Assembly (NCBI GenBank): GCA_900638155.1 | Contig: LR134495.1 | Location: forward strand, 806,001 to 870,000 | Length of the DNA: 64,000 nt | Origin: Mannheimia haemolytica | GTDB lineage: Bacteria > Pseudomonadota > Gammaproteobacteria > Enterobacterales > Pasteurellaceae | Reading direction: 5' to 3' | In this document: in pieces, positions 17,999 through 26,724 of the stretch | Layout: each line of letters opens with the position of its first letter | Numbering within the stretch: position 1 is the stretch's first letter | Notes under the pieces: model-generated | What the model was told of the DNA's origin: nothing | Database searches by the model: none | What the model saw: only the letters and a program-made list of their open reading frames with translations | Program-made: the position numbers and the translations under genes

Positions 17999-19288
17999 TT
18001 GGACAGTATTCCCCTGAGTAGTTTATTTATTACCTTAGCTATTCTTTTAGTACTCTCTGCATTTTTTTCAGGCTCGGAAACCGGCTTGATGTCTTTAAAC
18101 CGCTACAAAATGCGTCACCTTGCCGAGCAAGGGCATAAAGGAGCAAAACTGGCGGAAAAACTCTTGGCACGCACCGATGTGCTGCTTAGCCTTATCTTAA
18201 TTTGTAATAACTTAGTCAACATTGCCGCCTCAGCGATTGCAACGATGATTGGTATGCAGTTATCCGGTGAAGCCGGTGTGGCGATTGCAACGGGTTTGTT
18301 AACCTTTGTGATGCTGGTTTTCTCAGAAATCTTGCCTAAAACCGTGGCGGCAATTTACCCTGAAAAAGTGGGATTCTTCGCCAGTTTTATTTTAACCCCA
18401 CTTAAAAAATTACTTAGCCCGATTGTATTTTTAATGAATCTGATTATTGCCGGGCTGATGAAATTATTACGGATTCAACAAAAAGATAAACAAGGATTAA
18501 GCTCCGAAGAGCTGCGTAGTGTAGTGCTTGATGCCGGTAAATTTATTCCTGCCGAACACCGTGAAATGTTGGTGTCTATTTTAGATATGGAAAAAGTGAC
18601 GGTTGATGACATTATGGTACCACGTAATGACATCAGCGGCATTGATATTGATGATGACTGGAAAGCGATTATGCGTCAGCTTAATCACGCCCCTCACGCT
18701 CGGGTGATTATCTACAAAGGAGATATGGACAACAATATTGTCGGTATTTTGCGGGTGCGTGAAGCTTTCCGTTTAATGTTGGAGAAAAACGAATTTACCA
18801 AAGAAATGCTACTGCGTGCAACAGATGAAGTCTATTTTATTCCTGAAGGCACACCACTCACTACACAATTAATGAACTTTAAAGCGAATAAAGAGCGTAT
18901 TGGTTTAGTGGTTGATGAGTATGGTGATATTAAAGGGCTAGTCACTCTTGAAGATATTTTAGAAGAAATTGTGGGTGAATTTACGACTTCATCAGCACCG
19001 ACCCTTGAGCAAGAAGTTCAGCAACAATCAGATGGTACGGTGATTATTGAAGGCTCAGCCAACCTGCGTGATCTGAACAAACTATTTGATTGGGATTTAC
19101 CGCTTGAGGAAGCTAGAACCTTTAACGGTTTGATTTTAGAGCATTTAGAAAAAATTCCTGATGAAGGAATGGAATTTGAACTCTACAACTTGAAAGTGAT
19201 GATTCTTGAAGTGAGTGAAAATATGGTTAAACAAGCGAAAGTTGAACATCTTTCACCGAAAATCGAAAAAGAGCAAGATTCAGCCTAA
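17999..19288 (+). CDS. corB: CNNM/CorC-family Mg2+ transport-associated membrane protein
   Basis: 429 residues. The N-terminal DUF21/CNNM membrane domain (SAFFSGSETGLMSLNRYKMRH, about 20-40) is followed by paired CBS domains (about 195-325) and a C-terminal CorC_HlyC domain. It is implicated in Mg2+/Co2+ efflux. I chose the TTG at 17999, with AGGA 8 nt upstream, because it gives the E. coli-like N-terminus; an in-frame ATG (17972) and GTG (17942) are alternatives with poor RBS. A perfect 30-nt palindromic terminator follows. Confidence 0.88.
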   Translation: MDSIPLSSLFITLAILLVLSAFFSGSETGLMSLNRYKMRHLAEQGHKGAKLAEKLLARTDVLLSLILICNNLVNIAASAIATMIGMQLSGEAGVAIATGLLTFVMLVFSEILPKTVAAIYPEKVGFFASFILTPLKKLLSPIVFLMNLIIAGLMKLLRIQQKDKQGLSSEELRSVVLDAGKFIPAEHREMLVSILDMEKVTVDDIMVPRNDISGIDIDDDWKAIMRQLNHAPHARVIIYKGDMDNNIVGILRVREAFRLMLEKNEFTKEMLLRATDEVYFIPEGTPLTTQLMNFKANKERIGLVVDEYGDIKGLVTLEDILEEIVGEFTTSSAPTLEQEVQQQSDGTVIIEGSANLRDLNKLFDWDLPLEEARTFNGLILEHLEKIPDEGMEFELYNLKVMILEVSENMVKQAKVEHLSPKIEKEQDSA

Positions 19289-19617
19289 TTTTAAGAAAAA
19301 AGAAAGTAGATAACACATTATTTGTACAAATAATGTGTTATTTTTTTGTTAATTTTAATATAAATAATTATGCTGGTAGCTTTTAGGTTTTTATTTATAT
19401 TTATCTGAAGATGTCTTTTTTTTAGTTTTTTTGTTTGATTTTTTGTTTTTCTTTGGATTTTTATATTGAAAATTGAGCGTTTTTTATCTGTTTTTCTATA
19501 TTTTTCTACTTTACATTCAACCTGAATTTGGGCATATTCCGCACTTAAAGTGTGATTAATTTACATTTAACTCAATTCTTTTTTTATATAAAACTTTATC
19601 AGTTTGAGGTATTTACC
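19289..19617. other. 329-bp gap between corB and the NSS transporter gene
   Basis: It contains the corB terminator (19311-19347), then about 150 bp of extremely T-rich sequence on the plus strand (19360-19510) with no ORF, then the region before the transporter start. A short palindrome CACTTAAAGTG lies near 19541-19551. I see no RNA gene in it. Confidence 0.6.
19311..19347 (+). terminator. corB terminator, perfect palindrome
   Basis: TAACACATTATTTGT (19311-19325) and its exact complement (19326-19340) are followed by T7. It is a very stable AT-rich hairpin. Confidence 0.88.
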
Positions 19618-21126
19618 GTGTCTAATCAATCATCAAACGCACCGCAAAGAGAAACGTTCGCCGGACGTGGTGCATTTATTATGGCGGCTATTGGTTCCGC
19701 TGTCGGCTTAGGGAACATCTGGCGTTTCCCTTATACCACTTATGAAAACGGTGGTGGCGCTTTTATTCTGCCGTACATCATCGCCCTTTTAACCGCAGGT
19801 TTACCGCTGTTGTTCTTAGATTATGCCATCGGGCATAAATATCGTGGTGGCGCACCGCTCTCTTTCCGCCGTTTCAGCTCGAAATTTGAAACCTTCGGTT
19901 GGTGGCAAGTGCTGATCAACGTGATCATCGGGATTTATTATGCGGTGGTACTCGGCTGGGCAGCAAGTTACACCTACTTCTCATTCAGCGGAGCGTGGGG
20001 CGATAAACCGGTGGATTTCTTTATCGGTGAGTTCTTAAAAATGGGCGACATCGCTAACGGCGTGAGCTTTGAATTTGTCGGTATGGTTACAGGGCCGTTA
20101 ATTGCGGTATGGCTGATTGCTATCGCTGTGTTGGCAATGGGGATCAAAAAAGGGATTTCTGCCGCTTCAAACCTGCTAATGCCGCTGTTGATCGTGATGT
20201 TCTTAGTGTTGGTCGGCTATTCATTAACCCTACCGGGTGCGGCGAAAGGCTTAGATGCGTTATTTACCCCAAACTGGGAAAAATTGGCTGATCCAAGTGT
20301 GTGGATTGCCGCTTACGGTCAAATCTTCTTCTCACTCTCTATCTGCTTCGGGATTATGATTACCTACGCCTCATACCTGAAAAAAGAGACCGATTTAACC
20401 GGCTCAGGCTTAGTGGTAGGCTTTGCTAACAGTGGTTTTGAATTATTAGCGGGTATCGGCGTATTTGCGGCACTCGGCTTTATGGCAACGGCTGCGGGGC
20501 AAGAAGTGAACGAGGTAGCAAAAGGCGGTATCGGCTTGGCATTCTTCGCTTTCCCAACCATTATTAACCAAGCACCAATGGGGGCATTAGTTGGCGTGCT
20601 GTTCTTTGGTTCACTCACCTTTGCGGCATTAACCTCATTTATCTCGGTAATTGAAGTGATTATTTCAGCGGTGCAAGACAAACTCAATTCAAGCCGTGTT
20701 AAAGCAACTTTATTAGTCGGCATTCCGATGATGGTGGTATCTGTCTTGCTATTCGGTACAACCACCGGTTTACCAATGCTTGATGTGATGGATAAATTCG
20801 TAAACCAATTCGGTATTGTTGCGGTGGCGTTTGTTTCCTTGATTGCGATTGTCACCAGCGAGAAATTAAGCACCCTTGAAAAACACCTGAACGAAGTTTC
20901 TTCATTCAAAATCGGCTTTATCTGGCGTTTATGTATCGTTATTACCTCCGGCGTACTGGCATTTATGTTATTCAGCGAAATCGCCAAAGTGTATCGTGAA
21001 GGTTATGAAGGCTACCCAAGCTGGTTTGTAAACACCTTCGGCTGGGGAATGGCAATCGGTTTAGTGGTGGTGGCTTACTTGCTATCAAAAATGGCGTGGA
21101 AAAATGAACCAAAAGGAGATGAGTAA
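19618..21126 (+). CDS. Sodium-dependent amino-acid transporter (NSS/SNF family)
   Basis: 502 residues from the GTG at 19618, with GAGG 8 nt upstream; the in-frame extension to 19552 is non-homologous. Eleven or twelve membrane segments. The family hallmark [20 protein letters not shown] (TM1, Na+/substrate unwound region) is intact. It imports an amino acid with Na+ across the inner membrane. The 32-codon gene that overlaps its stop by one base is a MetS-type small subunit, which points to methionine/alanine-type transport as in MetPS, though substrate is inferred. Confidence 0.93.
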   Translation: MSNQSSNAPQRETFAGRGAFIMAAIGSAVGLGNIWRFPYTTYENGGGAFILPYIIALLTAGLPLLFLDYAIGHKYRGGAPLSFRRFSSKFETFGWWQVLINVIIGIYYAVVLGWAASYTYFSFSGAWGDKPVDFFIGEFLKMGDIANGVSFEFVGMVTGPLIAVWLIAIAVLAMGIKKGISAASNLLMPLLIVMFLVLVGYSLTLPGAAKGLDALFTPNWEKLADPSVWIAAYGQIFFSLSICFGIMITYASYLKKETDLTGSGLVVGFANSGFELLAGIGVFAALGFMATAAGQEVNEVAKGGIGLAFFAFPTIINQAPMGALVGVLFFGSLTFAALTSFISVIEVIISAVQDKLNSSRVKATLLVGIPMMVVSVLLFGTTTGLPMLDVMDKFVNQFGIVAVAFVSLIAIVTSEKLSTLEKHLNEVSSFKIGFIWRLCIVITSGVLAFMLFSEIAKVYREGYEGYPSWFVNTFGWGMAIGLVVVAYLLSKMAWKNEPKGDE

Positions 21127-21224
21127 TGAGTTCAGCAGCAATTATTACAATGGTGGTGGCAATGACGATCATCTGGGGCGGTTTACTTTTTGCGATTAAA
21201 CGTCTGCCGAAAGAAGAGCAATAA
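21126..21224 (+). CDS. MetS-like small subunit of the NSS transporter
   Basis: 32 residues ([20 protein letters not shown], then LFAIKRLPKEEQ): one membrane helix with a charged cytoplasmic tail. The ATG overlaps the transporter stop (TAATG), a sign of translational coupling. Family knowledge: short MetS-type partners are required for function of the MetP methionine/alanine importer of Corynebacterium and are found behind many bacterial NSS genes. The KRLPKEE tail is characteristic. Confidence 0.88.
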   Translation: MSSAAIITMVVAMTIIWGGLLFAIKRLPKEEQ

Positions 21225-21243
21225 TTTGCAGATTTTTGTATAA

Positions 21244-21272
21244 AAAAGCCCGCTTGTTAGCGGGCTTTTGGC
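21244..21272. terminator. Terminator between the NSS transporter unit and grxA
   Basis: The stem AAAAGCCCGC (21244-21253) / GCGGGCTTTT (21260-21269) has a 6-nt loop. It is usable from both sides. Confidence 0.88.
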
Positions 21273-21535
21273 TATACGGTAATCCCAAATTTCTCTTCCA
21301 CAAAGGCTTGGAAATCGGTGCAACCGCCAACGTGGTTATTATCCACAAAAATTTGTGGCACAGTTGCAACCGGCTTGCCTACACGAGGCTCTAGGTCTTG
21401 TTTTGAAATATTTTCAGCGATCATATCAATAAATTTAAAATCAAAATCGCTTAATTCTTGTTTCATTTTCTCGGCTAATGTTTTTGCACGCACGCAGTAT
21501 GGGCAAGATAAACGTCCATAAATTTCAACAAACAT
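21272..21535 (-). CDS. grxA: Glutaredoxin 1
   Basis: 87 residues, the GrxA length, with active site C11-P-Y-C14, the cis-proline stretch VATVPQIFVDN and the GGCTDFQAF glutathione-site motif. It reduces disulfides, for example in ribonucleotide reductase, at the expense of glutathione. RBS GAAGGAA lies upstream. It is monocistronic, ending at the bidirectional terminator shared with the transporter unit. In E. coli grxA is an OxyR target; no clear OxyR site was visible here. Confidence 0.95.
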   Translation of the reverse strand: MFVEIYGRLSCPYCVRAKTLAEKMKQELSDFDFKFIDMIAENISKQDLEPRVGKPVATVPQIFVDNNHVGGCTDFQAFVEEKFGITV

Positions 21536-21694
21536 ATAATGTTCCTTCTATAAAGTAAAAGTGAGCGAATTGTCCGTTAAACGGCTCTGTGTAAGTGTAA
21601 CAATTTTTTCAGCCTTTTAGGATAAATTTCTTCACCATCACGGCAAGCAGTTAATGTGATATACTGGGGCAAATTTACAAGTAGAGAAACAGAG

Positions 21695-23029
21695 ATGACC
21701 CAATTAATGACGTTTGAGGAGCTTGATTTAAGCCCTCAATTACTTAAAGCCTTAGCACACAAAGGCTATAACCGCCCAACCGCTATTCAACAAGCCACGA
21801 TTCCGGCTGCGTTAGAAGGACGTGATCTGCTCGGTTCAGCCCCTACCGGTACCGGCAAAACTGCCGCTTTTTTACTGCCGGCAATTCAGCATTTATTAGA
21901 TTATCCTCGCCGCAAACCGGGGGCTCCTCGCATTTTAATTCTTACCCCAACCCGAGAGCTGGCAATGCAGGTGGCGGAGCAAGCCCAAGCACTGGCTAAA
22001 TTTACCCAGTTAAGCATTGCGACTATTACCGGTGGGGTGGCATATCAAAATCACGGTGAAGTCTTTAATAAAAATCAAGATATTGTGGTTGCTACCCCAG
22101 GTCGTTTAATGCAATACATTAAAGAGGAAAATTTTGACTGCCGAGCGGTGGAAGTGCTGATTTTTGATGAAGCAGATAGAATGTTGCAAATGGGCTTCGG
22201 GCAAGATGCGGAAAAAATTGCGGCAGAAACCCGTTGGCGTAAGCATACTTGGCTGTTTTCAGCCACCCTTGAGGGCGAATTGCTAGAGGATTTTGCCGAG
22301 CGATTATTAAATGACCCAATCAAGGTTGATGCCGAACCGAGTCGCCGTGAGCGTAAAAAAATTCAGCAATGGTATTATCACGCTGATAATGTAGAACATA
22401 AAACCAAATTATTGGCTCGTATTATCAGCGAGTTTTCGGTGGAAAGAGCGATTGTGTTTGTTCGCCGCCGAGAAGATGTGCGAGAACTCAGCGAAACCTT
22501 GCGTAAACGGGGAATTCGTTCTACTTATCTCGAAGGTGAAATGGCTCAAACCCAACGTAACCAAGCCATTAGCCGTTTAAAAGAAGGCGTGGTGAATGTG
22601 TTGGTGGCAACCGATGTGGCGGCTCGAGGCATTGATATAGACGATATTGATTTCGTATTGAACTACGATTTGCCTTATAGTGCGGATACTTACTTGCACC
22701 GTATTGGGCGTACCGCTCGTGCTGGCAAAAAAGGTTCGGCAATTTCATTGGTGGAAGCTCACGATTATAAATTACTCGGCAAAATTAAACGTTACACCGA
22801 AGAAGTACTAAAACCTCGCATTATCGAGGGCTTAGAGCCTCGCACCAAAGCCCCGAAAGATGGCGAGCTAAATGTGACCAGCAAGAAAGAAAAAGCACGC
22901 ATTAAGAAGAAAAAAGAGGCGAAAAAAGAAGCGGCAAAACAAAAAGTAAAAGTCCGCCATAAAGATACTAAAAATATCGGCAAACGGCGTAAACCAAGTA
23001 GTGAATTAGCTGCGGTTAAACAAGCGTAA
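21695..23029 (+). CDS. srmB: DEAD-box RNA helicase SrmB
   Basis: 444 residues from the ATG at 21695, exactly the E. coli SrmB length; the 13-residue in-frame extension is not conserved. All DEAD-box motifs are visible: Q motif (YNRPTAIQQATIPAA), APTGTGKT, PTRELAMQ, DEADRM, SAT, ATDVAARGIDI and HRIGRTAR. The lysine-rich tail (about 395-444) should bind RNA. SrmB acts early in 50S subunit assembly and in cold response. The transcript ends at an uptake-signal dyad. Confidence 0.94.
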   Translation: MTQLMTFEELDLSPQLLKALAHKGYNRPTAIQQATIPAALEGRDLLGSAPTGTGKTAAFLLPAIQHLLDYPRRKPGAPRILILTPTRELAMQVAEQAQALAKFTQLSIATITGGVAYQNHGEVFNKNQDIVVATPGRLMQYIKEENFDCRAVEVLIFDEADRMLQMGFGQDAEKIAAETRWRKHTWLFSATLEGELLEDFAERLLNDPIKVDAEPSRRERKKIQQWYYHADNVEHKTKLLARIISEFSVERAIVFVRRREDVRELSETLRKRGIRSTYLEGEMAQTQRNQAISRLKEGVVNVLVATDVAARGIDIDDIDFVLNYDLPYSADTYLHRIGRTARAGKKGSAISLVEAHDYKLLGKIKRYTEEVLKPRIIEGLEPRTKAPKDGELNVTSKKEKARIKKKKEAKKEAAKQKVKVRHKDTKNIGKRRKPSSELAAVKQA

Positions 23030-23033
23030 TGAT

Positions 23034-23090
23034 ACAAGCGGTTATTTTCTGAATTTTTTTGCAAAAAATTCATCAAAAATAACCGCTTGT
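23034..23090. terminator. Uptake-signal dyad acting as terminator between srmB and the DUF406 gene
   Basis: ACAAGCGGTTATTTT (23034-23048) pairs perfectly with AAAATAACCGCTTGT (23076-23090). The centre (TGAATTTTTT / AAAAAATTCA) pairs as well, giving one of the longest stems in the window. Confidence 0.82.
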
Positions 23091-23097
23091 TTTATAT

Positions 23098-23391
23098 CTA
23101 CCTTACTGCCATTTGAAATAAAATTACTTCCGCTTGGCAGCTGAAGGTGATCCACATTTTCATCAGAAACCCTTCTGCAATTTGTGTAATTTCGCTTTGA
23201 ATTTCACAAGGTTCGGTTTCGACCGATTTTGCTTTTTGTGCGAAAAATTCGACCGCTTGTTGAGCCAGTTCTTCGCTCTCATACACCGCTTCAAAGGCAA
23301 TTTGGCGGTCTGCATTATCCAACATAGAATCGCCTTTTAGCCGGCACATATTATGTGCCTCTGCCGCTTTTTGTTGCATCGTTTTGCTCAT
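23098..23391 (-). CDS. DUF406 (YfcZ/YiiS) family protein
   Basis: 97 residues matching the YfcZ/YiiS pattern: GDSMLDNADRQ near the N-terminus, KAKSVETEPCEI in the middle and FSCQAEVILFQMAVR at the C-terminus. Function unknown. It starts 1 bp after the stop of the luciferase-like gene, so the two are cotranscribed. A cytoplasmic location is expected; there is no signal peptide or membrane segment. Confidence 0.88.
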   Translation of the reverse strand: MSKTMQQKAAEAHNMCRLKGDSMLDNADRQIAFEAVYESEELAQQAVEFFAQKAKSVETEPCEIQSEITQIAEGFLMKMWITFSCQAEVILFQMAVR

Positions 23392-23392
23392 A

Positions 23393-24433
23393 TTACACCT
23401 TATCCGTAATTTGTTTTAACCAAGTGTAGGATTGATGCTGTTTTTGCTCATCGAAAATGTAGCTTACCGCCATAATTTCATCAATTTCCACTCGTGCTTT
23501 TAGGGCTTTAAGTTGTTGTTCAACGCTTTGCGGGCTACCAATTAAGGAGCATTCGGTCATTTGACGAACAACGGTTTTCTCTTGGCGGTATAGGGCATTT
23601 TGCTCAAAGGCAACCGGACCGAAATGCGGCACGATTTCTGCTTTCACAAAATTTTCCCACACTTTGTCGTCAGACTCGAGCGGTGGTTGCAGATTTTGTT
23701 GGGCATTGGTCACTACATTTAAGAAAAACTGGGTTTGGGTGGTCGCCAGTTGTGCCGCTTCTTCATCGGTTTCTGCCACAATCGCATTCACACCTAAAAT
23801 CACATAAGGTTTATCCAGCACTTCAGATGGCTTAAAGTGTGAGCGGTAAATGCGGATTGCATCGTCCATAAAGCGAGGGGCAAAGTGTGAAGCGAAGGCA
23901 TAAGGCAAGCCTCGTTCAGCCGCTAAATAGGCACTTTCAGGGCTTGAGCCTAGAATATAAAACGGCACATTTAGCCCTTGTGCCGGATAGGCGGAAACAA
24001 GGTTTGTACCGTCAAAGTAGCCTTTTAACTCGCTGATTTCATCGGGGAAAGGCAAACTCTGGGCGTTGCGGCGTAGGGCAGTTGCGGTTCGCATATCGGT
24101 GCCGGGCGCTCGTCCAAGCCCCAGCTCTACACGGTTCGGGTAGAGTGTTTCCAGTGTGCCGTATTGTTCTGCCACAATATAAGGGCTGTGGTTGGGTAAC
24201 ATCACGCCACCGGAGCCGACTCTTAATTTTTCGGTGTGGGAGAGGGCGTGTTGAATCAATAATTGCGTGGCGGAACTGGCAAGATTTTTCATATTATGGT
24301 GTTCGGCAATCCAATAGCGTTCAATGCCGATATTTTCTGCGTGTTTTGCTAATTTCACCATAGAATCGACCGCTTGTTTGGCAGTTTGCCCATCACGAAT
24401 CGGTACAAGGTTGAGAATGGATAAGTTTGTCAT
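23393..24433 (-). CDS. Luciferase-like monooxygenase (LLM class, YhbW-like)
   Basis: 346 residues from the ATG at 24433 (MTNLSILNLVPIRDGQTAKQ) with GGAG upstream; the 23-residue in-frame extension overlaps the dsbA terminator. Bacterial-luciferase-like TIM barrel features include RYWIAEHHNMKNLASSATQLLI and LRVGSGGVMLPNHSPYIVAEQ. E. coli YhbW is the closest type I recognise. The family uses FMNH2 and O2, but the physiological substrate is unknown. It is coupled to the DUF406 gene downstream. Confidence 0.87.
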   Translation of the reverse strand: MTNLSILNLVPIRDGQTAKQAVDSMVKLAKHAENIGIERYWIAEHHNMKNLASSATQLLIQHALSHTEKLRVGSGGVMLPNHSPYIVAEQYGTLETLYPNRVELGLGRAPGTDMRTATALRRNAQSLPFPDEISELKGYFDGTNLVSAYPAQGLNVPFYILGSSPESAYLAAERGLPYAFASHFAPRFMDDAIRIYRSHFKPSEVLDKPYVILGVNAIVAETDEEAAQLATTQTQFFLNVVTNAQQNLQPPLESDDKVWENFVKAEIVPHFGPVAFEQNALYRQEKTVVRQMTECSLIGSPQSVEQQLKALKARVEIDEIMAVSYIFDEQKQHQSYTWLKQITDKV

Positions 24434-24453
24434 TTTGTTCTCCGAGTTTGCAT

Positions 24454-24485
24454 ATAAAAAAGGCTGAATAGCTTTACTATTCAGC
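24454..24485 (-). terminator. dsbA terminator
   Basis: Read on the minus strand, GCTGAATAG / CTATTCAGC closes a 5-nt loop and is followed by CTTTTTTA. It sits between dsbA and the luciferase-like gene, separating the two transcription units. Confidence 0.85.
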
Positions 24486-24517
24486 ACTTGTAAAACCACC
24501 ACGCTATATGGGGACGA

Positions 24518-25156
24518 TTATTTCTTACTCAAGAAGACCACAGCGTCAATATAGCGTTGGATAAAATCATTGGTCGAGCTTGAATCGGAAAATCCTTCTA
24601 AATTAAGTTGGTATTGACCATTCACGAAAAACGCCGGTACACCACGAATTTGGAACTCTTCGGCTAATTGAACTTGTTTATTCACTAAGCCGTTTACCGC
24701 AAAGCTGTTGATACCGCTGTCAAACTGTTCTGCACTAATGCCGTTAGCAATAAAGAGCGCACGAATATCGTCCATTGATTTAAACGCATCTTTTTGTGCA
24801 GCTTCAAACAAGGCGGTTTTCACTTTATCTTCCGCACCCAATGCCATTGCTAATGCCCATGCACGGGTTAAGTCTTCTGATTGGCGACCTAAGAAATTAA
24901 CGTGATATTGCACTAATTTGCTGTCTGTAGGCAATTTCGCTTTGATTTTGCTTGGAATTTTGTAATTTAACTCAAAATCATAACAGTGCGGGCAGTAGAA
25001 TGAGAAAAATTCTACCACTTCTTTTTGAGCTGATGGAGCTTTACGCACTTCAATATATTCTTTACCCGCAGTTGGATCAGCTGCAACAGCGGTTGAGTTA
25101 AATGCAAAAAGAGCAGAAAGTGCAACAAGTGCGGTTTTTAATGCGAATTTCTTCAT
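24518..25156 (-). CDS. dsbA: Periplasmic thiol:disulfide oxidoreductase DsbA
   Basis: 212 residues. A signal peptide (MKKFALKTALVALSALFAF, cleavage near STAVA-A, about residue 25) is followed by a thioredoxin fold with an inserted helical domain. The active site is C55-P-H-C58 in FFSFYCPHCYDFE, and the cis-proline loop is GVPAFFVNGQYQ. It introduces disulfides into exported proteins and is reoxidised by DsbB. It lies 43 bp after yihD, matching the yihD...dsbA neighbourhood of E. coli. Confidence 0.96.
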   Translation of the reverse strand: MKKFALKTALVALSALFAFNSTAVAADPTAGKEYIEVRKAPSAQKEVVEFFSFYCPHCYDFELNYKIPSKIKAKLPTDSKLVQYHVNFLGRQSEDLTRAWALAMALGAEDKVKTALFEAAQKDAFKSMDDIRALFIANGISAEQFDSGINSFAVNGLVNKQVQLAEEFQIRGVPAFFVNGQYQLNLEGFSDSSSTNDFIQRYIDAVVFLSKK

Positions 25157-25199
25157 AATGATTCCTTCAAAAATGTGATAAGTGAGAAATAAGACAAAC

Positions 25200-25469
25200 T
25201 TAATCGTTTAAAATTCCACGAGCGCGGAGCAATGCGGTTTTAAAATCATCTTCATAATCTTTTTTAATGCCTGGAATCGGCTCAAATTTATCGGCATTTC
25301 GCATTTTGAGCTGATAAATCAAAACCTCGTCACGCAGGGCGTGAAAATTATCCGGCTCGCCCACTTCCACCGAAAGCTGTTGCAAAATATCGATTAAATG
25401 AAGATCGGGATTTTTCCGCCAATGTTCGCCAAGCAGTTCCAATAGCTCTTCTAAACGTTTGCATTTCAT
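25200..25469 (-). CDS. yihD: YihD family (DUF1040) protein
   Basis: 89 residues from the ATG at 25469 (MKCKRLEELLELLGEHWRKN), the exact E. coli YihD length; the 20-residue in-frame extension is not conserved and would run into the divergent mobAB region. Small, acidic and helical, of unknown function. AGAGG lies upstream. It is divergent from the mobA-mobB fusion gene and upstream of dsbA, like the mobAB-yihD-dsbA order of E. coli. Confidence 0.9.
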   Translation of the reverse strand: MKCKRLEELLELLGEHWRKNPDLHLIDILQQLSVEVGEPDNFHALRDEVLIYQLKMRNADKFEPIPGIKKDYEDDFKTALLRARGILND

Positions 25470-25560
25470 AGTATGCCTCTTAAAAAACTTGTTGAATAGT
25501 AAGCGGGATAATATACTTTTACCCTTCATTTGGCAAAAAAATTCAGGTTTGGAGAGGGAA

Positions 25561-26670
25561 ATGGAAGAGAAAATTTCAGCGGTAATTTTAGCTGGCGGTT
25601 TGGCTCGGCGAATGAACGGGGTAGAAAAAGGATTGCAACTGTTAAATCAAAAACCGTTGATTTCGCACCTGTTAGCCCGACTTTCGCCACAAATCGAGGA
25701 TATTTGGCTCAATATCAATCGTTCAGTGGAGCAATATCAACAACTTTACCCTGAATTACCTTACTACCAAGACAGTTTGCCCGATTTTCAAGGTCCGTTA
25801 AGCGGAATGCTTGCTGGGTTCGAGCGGATTGAAAGTGACTATTTACTGTTCGTGCCTTGTGACACGCCGTTTATTCCAACCCAACTATTGCACAAGTTAC
25901 ACACGGCATTACGCATTAATCAGGCTCAAATTGCCTATGCTCACGATGGCGACCGCCCACACCCAACGGTTGCCTTGGTGCATCGCTCGGTGGCGGAAAA
26001 ATTGAGAGCGTATTTAGCCTCCGGAGAACGCCGATTGTTGTGGTTTTTTCAAACCCAAAAAAGTGTGGCGGTGGATTTCTCGGCATATAAAGCCGCATTT
26101 CGCAATTTTAATTGTTTGGAAGATTTAACGACTTTCAATCCATATCCCATCAAAACCCTGGCGATGACAGGCTATAGCGGTACAGGCAAAACCACCTTAT
26201 TGGAAAAATTGATCCCAAAATTGACTGCTTGCGGTATTCGGGTTGGCTTGATTAAGCATTCCCACCACAATGTTGATATTGATAAAAAAGGCAAAGACAG
26301 CTATCGCTTGCGAGAGGCAGGAGCGAACCCGACTATGGTCGTGTGCGATGAGCGTTGGGCGCTAATGACAGAAACCAAACAAGAAACGGAAACTCAACAA
26401 GCGGTCGAATTTTCACAATTAATTGCAAAATTTGATCCGGAGACGGTAGATTTAGTTTTGGTAGAAGGCTTTAAGCACGAAACAATGCCGAAAATTCAAT
26501 TACACCGTAAAGAGATTGAAAAACCGTTGCCGGATTTAGATGAATGGACAATCGCGACTGCCACCGATTACCCGCTTGAGCGGGAAAATAGGTTGGATAT
26601 TAATGATATTGAACAGCTCGCTGATTTTATTCGGCATTGGCTGGAGGCAAGCAAAGAGCCGGCTAATTAA
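25561..26670 (+). CDS. mobAB: MobA-MobB fusion: molybdenum cofactor guanylyltransferase plus GTP-binding adaptor
   Basis: 369 residues in one frame. Residues 1-195 are MobA (ILAGGLARRMNG at 9-20, then CDTPF at 100-104). Residues 198-369 are MobB (Walker A GYSGTGKT at 204-211, then IKHSHHNVDID and LVEGFKHE). MobA links GMP to molybdopterin to make bis-MGD for DMSO/TMAO/nitrate reductases; MobB is an accessory GTPase. The ATG at 25561 is preceded by GGAGAGGGA. In E. coli these are two separate genes; here no stop or frameshift divides them. Confidence 0.93.
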   Translation: MEEKISAVILAGGLARRMNGVEKGLQLLNQKPLISHLLARLSPQIEDIWLNINRSVEQYQQLYPELPYYQDSLPDFQGPLSGMLAGFERIESDYLLFVPCDTPFIPTQLLHKLHTALRINQAQIAYAHDGDRPHPTVALVHRSVAEKLRAYLASGERRLLWFFQTQKSVAVDFSAYKAAFRNFNCLEDLTTFNPYPIKTLAMTGYSGTGKTTLLEKLIPKLTACGIRVGLIKHSHHNVDIDKKGKDSYRLREAGANPTMVVCDERWALMTETKQETETQQAVEFSQLIAKFDPETVDLVLVEGFKHETMPKIQLHRKEIEKPLPDLDEWTIATATDYPLERENRLDINDIEQLADFIRHWLEASKEPAN

Positions 26671-26678
26671 TTGACTAA

Positions 26679-26722
26679 AAAGCCCCTAAAATAAGCGATT
26701 GCTTATTTTAGGGGCTAATAGC
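26679..26722. terminator. Terminator between mobAB and the serine protease autotransporter gene
   Basis: AGCCCCTAAAATAAGC and GCTTATTTTAGGGGCT form a perfect 16-bp stem around a short ATTT loop (about 26681-26716). It is convergent between the two genes and usable in both directions. Confidence 0.82.
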
Positions 26723-26724
26723 AA

